DNA of 64,000 bases, from the NCBI GenBank assembly GCA_942492125.1, contig CALODM010000031.1:558001-622000 (forward strand), in the 5' to 3' direction. A program made the translations under genes and the position numbers. Source of the stretch: BCD1 sp942492125. GTDB lineage: Bacteria; Bacteroidota; Bacteroidia; Chitinophagales; Saprospiraceae. Below, piece after piece: positions 58,798 to 64,000 of this stretch; position 1 is the stretch's first letter, and the number at the start of each line of letters is the position of its first letter. Below the pieces are notes generated by a model that was given only the letters and a program-made list of their open reading frames with translations, was not told where the DNA came from and searched no databases.

Positions 58798-60885
58798 TTA
58801 AGGTTTTTTATCATCCTCTTTTTCTTCAGCCTCATCTTCAGCCTTTTCCTTTTCCGCTTCTTCCTTTATTTCGTCCACAACTCCTTCGATTTTATCTTCG
58901 ATGACCTCTGCAGCGGCTTTGACATTTTCAACAACATCTCCGGCAATCTTTTTGGCCTTACCCAATAGGCTGTCATCCTTTTTTTTCTCTTCTTTCGGAT
59001 CTTCCTGAGCTGCTTTGGCTTTTTCTTTTTTCATCTCATCGGAAAACTGTTCCATCGCATCTTCCACCTTATCCTCCATTACTTCCGCCACTGCCTTTAC
59101 GTTATCAACCGCCTTTCCAAAAGCTTTTTTGGCCTTATCCATCAAGCCTTCTTCATCCCCTTTATCGTCTTCGGACTCATCCTCCTGTGCTTCCATTTTA
59201 TCTTCGATCTCGTCGACGATCTTCTCGATCTTATCCTCCATCACTTCTGCGGCAGCTTTTACTTTTTCGACGGCGCCGGCAGCGGCTTTTTTGGCTTTGT
59301 CCATAAAACTATCCTCTGTTTTTCCACTTGCCATAGCTTCATCCCCTTTATCTTTCATCTTGTCTTCAATATCATCAACAGCCTTTTCGATCTTATCTTC
59401 CACAATTTCTGCGGCAGCTTTTACTTTTTCAACCGCATCTGCAGCTACTTTTTTGGCTTTGTCCACAAGACTCTCTTCTTTTTCTCCGCTGGCCATAGCC
59501 TCCTCGTCCCCTTCTTTTTTCTTCTTTTTATCTTTAAGTCCCTCAACGGCCTCTTCGATTTTATCGCCAACAACTTCTGCGACAGCTTTTACTGAATCGA
59601 CAGCATCGGTAACGACATCTTCGATCTTGTTTTCAACTTTTTCGAGGGCCTCATCGACTTTCTCTTCCGTAGATTTCTTTTTGGGGGCTTCAGTTTTCTT
59701 TTTTGTTTCAACAATCGCCTCCGCAGCTTTTTCAAGTTGCTCGGCATTTTCTTCCATTTCCTTGGCCTTGCTTTTAATTTCCTCAGCAATTTTGGCTTCA
59801 GCCGCTTTTTTGGCGGCTTCAATTTGTTGGCGTTTTTCTTCCTTTTCCTTTTCCACAGTCATGCGCTGCTCCAACATCTCTTTTGTTTTATACATATCCT
59901 CGAGCTTTTCGCTTTTGGATTTAACGCGCTCTTCAATCATCCGGATCTTGGCTTCCCTGATCTGAGCTTCCAGTTGACCGTCTGTATCCTCGATTCTTTT
60001 ATTCTGAAAATTGAGCTCTTCCCTGTCTCTTTTAATAGATTGTTCCATTCGGCCAACGGCAGAAATCAAACCGTTATAGCGCCTTTGCAGCCTATCCAGG
60101 TTTGACTGGCCGGAGTCTTCGGAATCACCAAACCTTTTCTCTTTAACGAGTTTGAAACAAGCATCCAGTTTGGACCAAACCCTCGATCTGTGTTCGCGGG
60201 TAAATTCGGTTTCGTGGTATTTTCTCTGGAGGCTTTTCAACTCTTCAAAGAGTGGCTTGAGGCGCAAACCTTTTTTGGCCTTTTCCTCAATATCTTCAAG
60301 GGAGGCCATAAAGCTTTTCATCTCATTTTCAGAAGTCCCCTTGAACTCTTCTTCGACTTTCATTCGGAGTTCTTTCATTTTGGCAAAAAGCTGATTGGTT
60401 GCATCGCGAAGCCCCCAAAAATGGTGCTTAAATAAATTACGGTCACGAACCTGTCCCTGGACTTTGTCCCAGAATGACTTCAAATCTTCCCAGACTTCAT
60501 TATCGAAAAAATTGAGGTTATCGATTTTCTCCTTGATTTCATTCAATTCTGACTGGTACGCAGTATGCAGCTTGCTCGATAACACCACAAAATTCCATTC
60601 CGTTTGGGCTCTGAGAATCACATCCGTTCTTTCAACCTTTACGTCTTCAGGCAGAATCCCTTCCGTTACAGTAAGTTCTCTTTCGTGAATGGTATGATTT
60701 TCCGGCAGGGTATATTCCTTATCATCCCTCCATTCGCTCATCATCTTCTGGTAAACCTCCTCGGTAATTTCACTTTCCGGAAAAGTGTAAACCCTTACCT
60801 TGTTTTCTGCAACTATTAATTCTACTGCAACTAAAAGGCGTTCATCCTGGGCATTTGCTCCCCAAAGTACAAGCTTCGTCTTCAT
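58798..60885 (-). CDS. Coiled-coil protein with five C-terminal charged helical repeats
   Basis: The 695-residue protein has no signal peptide. Residues about 1-110 are a mixed region (LVLWGANAQDERLLVAVELI), and 100-330 resemble DUF349-type helical bundles (DKVQGQVRDRNLFKHHFWGL, ELKSLQRKYHETEFTREHRSRVW). A long coiled coil rich in Lys, Glu and Ala follows (about 330-410), and residues 417-695 are five tandem repeats of 54-59 residues. Each has a core like VDKAKKVAADAVEKVKAAAE followed by a VxEDKIExxVDxIED segment. The repeats are highly charged and would be amphipathic helices, like LEA or KEKE proteins. The function is unknown; a binding scaffold or desiccation-type protein is only a guess. 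Confidence 0.8.
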   Translation of the reverse strand: MKTKLVLWGANAQDERLLVAVELIVAENKVRVYTFPESEITEEVYQKMMSEWRDDKEYTLPENHTIHERELTVTEGILPEDVKVERTDVILRAQTEWNFVVLSSKLHTAYQSELNEIKEKIDNLNFFDNEVWEDLKSFWDKVQGQVRDRNLFKHHFWGLRDATNQLFAKMKELRMKVEEEFKGTSENEMKSFMASLEDIEEKAKKGLRLKPLFEELKSLQRKYHETEFTREHRSRVWSKLDACFKLVKEKRFGDSEDSGQSNLDRLQRRYNGLISAVGRMEQSIKRDREELNFQNKRIEDTDGQLEAQIREAKIRMIEERVKSKSEKLEDMYKTKEMLEQRMTVEKEKEEKRQQIEAAKKAAEAKIAEEIKSKAKEMEENAEQLEKAAEAIVETKKKTEAPKKKSTEEKVDEALEKVENKIEDVVTDAVDSVKAVAEVVGDKIEEAVEGLKDKKKKKEGDEEAMASGEKEESLVDKAKKVAADAVEKVKAAAEIVEDKIEKAVDDIEDKMKDKGDEAMASGKTEDSFMDKAKKAAAGAVEKVKAAAEVMEDKIEKIVDEIEDKMEAQEDESEDDKGDEEGLMDKAKKAFGKAVDNVKAVAEVMEDKVEDAMEQFSDEMKKEKAKAAQEDPKEEKKKDDSLLGKAKKIAGDVVENVKAAAEVIEDKIEGVVDEIKEEAEKEKAEDEAEEKEDDKKP
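58801..59637 (-). repeat. Five tandem coding repeats of 54-59 codons
   Basis: The end of the coiled-coil gene codes for five related units at residues 417-473, 474-527, 528-581, 582-640 and 641-695. Units 2 and 3 are closest, sharing AVEKVKAAAE and EDKIEK; units 1, 4 and 5 keep the VKA(V/A)AEV core. Linkers between units differ in length and carry acidic runs. The pattern suggests duplication followed by drift. Confidence 0.8.
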
Positions 60886-61030
60886 AATTTTCGCTGTTTC
60901 GTTATGTAATGCAATGTGACCGGGTAGTTTTATCTGGTATTAAAAAAACGATTTCTGTTATTTTAATAACTTGTAAAATTCATTGTCCCTGTTATTTCTT
61001 ATTTCTTTTTTCCTTTGCAGTTTTCAGGAA

Positions 61031-62032
61031 TTAACCCAATATTTTGTTTTCCAACAAATACTCGGCAATCTGAATAGCATTGGTGGCTGCACCTTTGCGC
61101 AAATTGTCGGCAACGACCCATAAATTCAGTCCATTCTCAATCGATTCATCCCTTCTTATCCTGCCGACAAAAACTTCATCCTTATCTTTGGCGAATAACG
61201 GCATTGGATAATTGTTTTGACTCAAATCATCCAAAACCGTCACACCGGAAGCTTCCTTTAAAAGCCGGCGGACTTCTGCAACATCAAAGTCATTTTCAAA
61301 CTCTATATTGACGGATTCCGAATGTCCTCCATCCACAGGCACTCTGACGGCCGTTGCCGTGATGCCCATACCTTCATCTCCCAATATCTTCCGTGTTTCA
61401 TGAACGAGTTTCATCTCCTCTTTAGTGTAGTCGTTTTCGAGAAAGACATCACAATGAGGCAGACAATTTTCAAATATGGGATAATGATACGCCATTTGAT
61501 CCGGAGCAGGTTTTTGTCCAGTAGATTCCATTTTATACTGGTTCACTGCTTTAACGCCGGTACCCGTAAAGGACTGATAAGTGGAAATTACCAACCGCTT
61601 AATTTTGTATGCTTTATGGAGCGGTGCCAGTGCTACTACCATCTGTATGGTTGAGCAGTTAGGATTGGCAATTATTTTATCGGCTGAAGTCAAAACAGAT
61701 GCATTGACTTCCGGCACGACCAATCGCTTTTCGGGATCCATTCTCCATGCAGAGGAATTGTCAATTACGGTAATTCCTGCTGCGGCAAATTTTGGGGCCC
61801 ATTCCAGGGAGGTACTGCCTCCTGCTGAAAAAATGGCTACATCAGGTTTTTTATCAATGGCCTCCTGCATGCCTGTAACAGGATATGCCTGACCTTTAAA
61901 AACCACTTGTTTTCCTATTGACCGGGCTGAGGCCACGGGGATAAATTCATCAACCGGAAAATTACGTTCTTCCAATACGCGGATCATCACACCACCAACA
62001 AGACCCGTAACTCCCACAACTGCTACCTTCAT
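61031..62032 (-). CDS. asd: Aspartate-semialdehyde dehydrogenase
   Basis: The 333-residue protein has the dinucleotide-binding motif GVTGLVGG at residues 7-14, the catalytic Cys126 in IANPNCSTIQM, and the base His237 in VPVDGGHSESV; SGGSTSLEW and DNSSAWRMDP are also family hallmarks. It reduces aspartyl-phosphate to the semialdehyde, the branch point to lysine, diaminopimelate, methionine and threonine. ATG at 62032 starts at MKVAVVG; the TTG at 62047 would add five residues. It is flanked by unrelated genes, and no lysC is seen. Its length is normal for the family. Confidence 0.97.
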   Translation of the reverse strand: MKVAVVGVTGLVGGVMIRVLEERNFPVDEFIPVASARSIGKQVVFKGQAYPVTGMQEAIDKKPDVAIFSAGGSTSLEWAPKFAAAGITVIDNSSAWRMDPEKRLVVPEVNASVLTSADKIIANPNCSTIQMVVALAPLHKAYKIKRLVISTYQSFTGTGVKAVNQYKMESTGQKPAPDQMAYHYPIFENCLPHCDVFLENDYTKEEMKLVHETRKILGDEGMGITATAVRVPVDGGHSESVNIEFENDFDVAEVRRLLKEASGVTVLDDLSQNNYPMPLFAKDKDEVFVGRIRRDESIENGLNLWVVADNLRKGAATNAIQIAEYLLENKILG

Positions 62033-62177
62033 GTTTTGGCTATTCAATTTTAATACAGTTCTTCATTAAATTTAACTTGAAACTGCAAATATTTAAAGCC
62101 TGCAAATTTAAAACAAAAATACGGGCATTGTCACTTTATTGCTACTTTTGATAATCTAAATCTAATATATTCCGAGA

Positions 62178-64000
62178 ATGAAAGCTTTTTTCTCCTTTTT
62201 TATTTTGGTTTTTTTCCTGACTCAGGGCTTTTCCCAGTTGATGGACGACTTTTCCGATCAAAATATCACTGAAAACCCCGTTTGGCAGGGTGACATAGAC
62301 AAGTTTACCGTAAATAATGGAGAATTGCAACTCTTTGACCAGAATCCGCAAGCCAATAATGTGGCTTTTTTGGCTGTTCCTGCATTGACTTCCATGGACG
62401 AGGAAACGACCTGGGAGTTCTTTTTCAGGATGGAATTCAATCCTTCCGGCACTAATTATCTTCGCGTATACCTGAGTGCCTCAGAGAGTGATTTCAGTGC
62501 TGACCTCGAAGGATATTACATTCAGGCAGGAAGTGGCGGGTCAGATGATGCCCTGGAGTTGTACCGCCAGGATGGCAACAGCAGTGAATTATTGGTTTCC
62601 GGTGTCACGGGTGCGGTGAGTATTGCGCCTGCGATGGCTCGCGTAAGGGTAATCAGATCTACTGAAGGGCAATGGTCCGTTTATGCAGATTACTCAGGAG
62701 GAGCCGATTTTCAGTTGGATGGTTCGGCTACAGACAATACTTATCCCATGGGGCATTTTTTCGGTTTTTATTGCCAGTATACCAGTACGCGTAATGAAGA
62801 TTTCTTTTTTGATGATGTATTCGTCGCCCCCTTATATGAAGATCAGGAAGCTCCTGTTTTACTGGAAGCATCAACCGAAAATGCCAATACACTTATTTTG
62901 GTGTTTAATGAAAACCTGGCCCCTGCATCTGCCGAGACTACCTCTAATTATACCATCAACAATGGTATTGGCAACCCGGTTGCTGCATCGCTGGATAGCC
63001 AAAACCCAGACCGGGTAATACTGACTACGGACGCTGTATTTGTCAACCAAAATTCCTATGAAATTACGGTAGAAAATATTCAGGATGTGGCCGGGAATCC
63101 TTCGCCTGTTCAATCGCTTCCCTTTTCCTTTTTTGATATTCAACAGCCAGTTGTCAACGATATTCTCATTACGGAGATCATGGCAGATATTTCTCCGGAA
63201 CCTTTCGGACTTCCCGAAGCGGAATACATTGAAATTTTTAATCACAGTGAAAAGGTTTTCCAATTGTCGGAATTAACATTTGCCTTTAACGGCTCGCAAA
63301 AAACATTACCGGAACATCTCCTGTTACCCGGTCAATACGTGATCTTGTGTGACGATAGCTTTGCCGCAGCTTTTGAGCCTTTTGGTACGACACTTTTTAT
63401 TGGATCTTTTCCCCAGCTCACCAATGGTAGCGGTCAGTTGCAGATGCTCGGTGCTGATAATGAAGTACTTTTTGAAGTCAACTATTCGGATACCTGGTAC
63501 GGTGATGCAGAAAAGGCCAACGGTGGCTGGTCTTTGGAAATGATTGACTTCGAAAATATTTATGATTGTGGAGGTAACTGGAGCGCTTCGGATAATCCTG
63601 ACGGAGGTACGCCCGGTACGGAAAATTCAGTTTTGGGATTACCTTTAGAAACAACAGGCCCAATACTGCGGTCAGCTTATCCGGAAAGCAGCTTTGAAGT
63701 ATTGGTGACCTTTGATAAGGCTGTAGATCCCACCACCGTTTCGCCGGGGACTTTTTCTATTTCAGAGGGCATCACTATTTTTAATGCCACGGTGCAGGAC
63801 CCGGAAACAAATACCGTTTTACTTACCTTAAGTATTCCCTTATCTACAGGTATTGTTTATTCGCTGGGAGCCCTCTCTACTGTTGCCGATTGCCTGGGTA
63901 ATACACTGGAATCTTCAGATGTCGTCTATTTTGGTTTGCCGGAGGCTATGGAGCCTGATGATATCGTTATCAATGAAATACTCTTCAACCCCGAAACCTT
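62178..64000 (+). CDS. Large secreted lamin-tail / Ig-like protein, 5' part
   Basis: ATG at 62178 opens a frame of 607 codons that is still open at the window end. It starts with a signal peptide (FFSFFILVFFLTQGFSQ). Residues about 20-215 look like a carbohydrate-binding jelly roll (MDDFSDQN, TTWEFFFRMEFNPSGTNYLR, DDVFVAPLYEDQEAP). An SbsA-type Ig-like domain follows (NTLILVFNENLAPASAETTS, YEITVENIQDVAGN). About residues 325-475 form a lamin-tail domain (NDILITEIMADISPEPFGLP, AEYIEIFNHSEKVFQLSE, LPGQYVILCDDSF), and a second Ig-like unit begins after it (FEVLVTFDKAVDPTTVSPG). A second lamin-tail (DDIVINEILFNPE) starts at the end. Such proteins usually end in a type IX sorting or gliding-motility C-terminal domain, which lies outside this window. 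Confidence 0.8.
   Translation, partial: MKAFFSFFILVFFLTQGFSQLMDDFSDQNITENPVWQGDIDKFTVNNGELQLFDQNPQANNVAFLAVPALTSMDEETTWEFFFRMEFNPSGTNYLRVYLSASESDFSADLEGYYIQAGSGGSDDALELYRQDGNSSELLVSGVTGAVSIAPAMARVRVIRSTEGQWSVYADYSGGADFQLDGSATDNTYPMGHFFGFYCQYTSTRNEDFFFDDVFVAPLYEDQEAPVLLEASTENANTLILVFNENLAPASAETTSNYTINNGIGNPVAASLDSQNPDRVILTTDAVFVNQNSYEITVENIQDVAGNPSPVQSLPFSFFDIQQPVVNDILITEIMADISPEPFGLPEAEYIEIFNHSEKVFQLSELTFAFNGSQKTLPEHLLLPGQYVILCDDSFAAAFEPFGTTLFIGSFPQLTNGSGQLQMLGADNEVLFEVNYSDTWYGDAEKANGGWSLEMIDFENIYDCGGNWSASDNPDGGTPGTENSVLGLPLETTGPILRSAYPESSFEVLVTFDKAVDPTTVSPGTFSISEGITIFNATVQDPETNTVLLTLSIPLSTGIVYSLGALSTVADCLGNTLESSDVVYFGLPEAMEPDDIVINEILFNPET

Noticed and set aside
59015..59965. Long plus-strand open frame of about 316 codons rich in Ser and Ala
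   Set aside because: It is antisense to the charged-repeat protein; Lys/Glu/Ala-rich helices read on the other strand give Ser/Phe-rich frames without stops. It has no domain and no promoter.
1..64000. tRNA, rRNA, CRISPR, insertion sequence, prophage or attachment site
   Set aside because: I read the intergenic stretches for cloverleaf, spaced direct repeats, transposase motifs and flanking duplications and found none that could be supported.

Overview
The window is chromosomal DNA from a member of the Bacteroidota, most likely the Saprospiria / Lewinella-Haliscomenobacter side of the phylum (the class is inference). The phylum call rests on a SusC/SusD pair with a FecI-type sigma factor and FecR anti-sigma, a type IX secretion (Por) C-terminal sorting domain, CotH/lamin-tail surface proteins, a fused IcmF mutase, DUF4294 and NlpC lipoproteins, and -33 TTTG / -7 TAnnTTTG promoters with little use of Shine-Dalgarno sequences. 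I see no rRNA, tRNA, insertion sequence, prophage or CRISPR array.

Layout. 1-5.0 kb: end of a hemolysin III-family membrane protein, an isochorismatase-family hydrolase, a TPR lipoprotein, a saccharopine-dehydrogenase-like protein and a free-standing E2-type acyltransferase domain. 5.2-16.9 kb (minus strand): a polysaccharide utilisation locus, read sigma factor, PKD/carbohydrate-binding lipoprotein, FecR, SusC, SusD, glucoamylase-like (PF10091/GH144-type) lipoprotein and GH35-type beta-galactosidase, with a well-formed housekeeping promoter in front of the sigma gene and a strong terminator at the far end. 17-23 kb: a PNPOx-like protein, a TonB-dependent receptor, an NTF2-like secreted protein and 2,4-dienoyl-CoA reductase. 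23-27.6 kb (minus): the rod-shape cluster mreB, mreC, mreD, mrdA. 27.6-31.3 kb: the mreB/dnaN divergent region with an exact DnaA box, dnaN, an NlpC/P60 lipoprotein, an omega-amidase-like nitrilase and ribosomal protein L25.

31.4-40.5 kb (minus): a CotH/lamin-tail surface protein with a C-terminal membrane anchor, then an operon of YfcC-family transporter, ArgE-type deacetylase and both xanthine dehydrogenase subunits. 40.6-49.9 kb: a 42-residue membrane micro-protein, a methyltransferase, a PiT phosphate transporter with a PhoU-like tail coupled to an EamA exporter, YaaA, a DUF4294 protein, an acyl-carrier-like protein lacking the attachment serine, a TPR lipoprotein and a type IX-secreted repeat protein. 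50-64 kb: a TPR/VWA protein, a membrane pyrophosphatase with potassium-type residues, a thioredoxin-like protein, fused isobutyryl-CoA mutase IcmF, an outer-membrane beta-barrel, a 695-residue protein ending in five charged helical repeats, aspartate-semialdehyde dehydrogenase and the start of a large secreted lamin-tail protein.

Most of the window is ordinary housekeeping sequence. The places most worth a second look are the utilisation locus with a PKD protein between sigma and anti-sigma genes, the five-repeat charged protein, the carrier protein without its serine, the membrane-anchored CotH protein, and the DnaA box beside dnaN. I did not find a clear new defence or mobile system.
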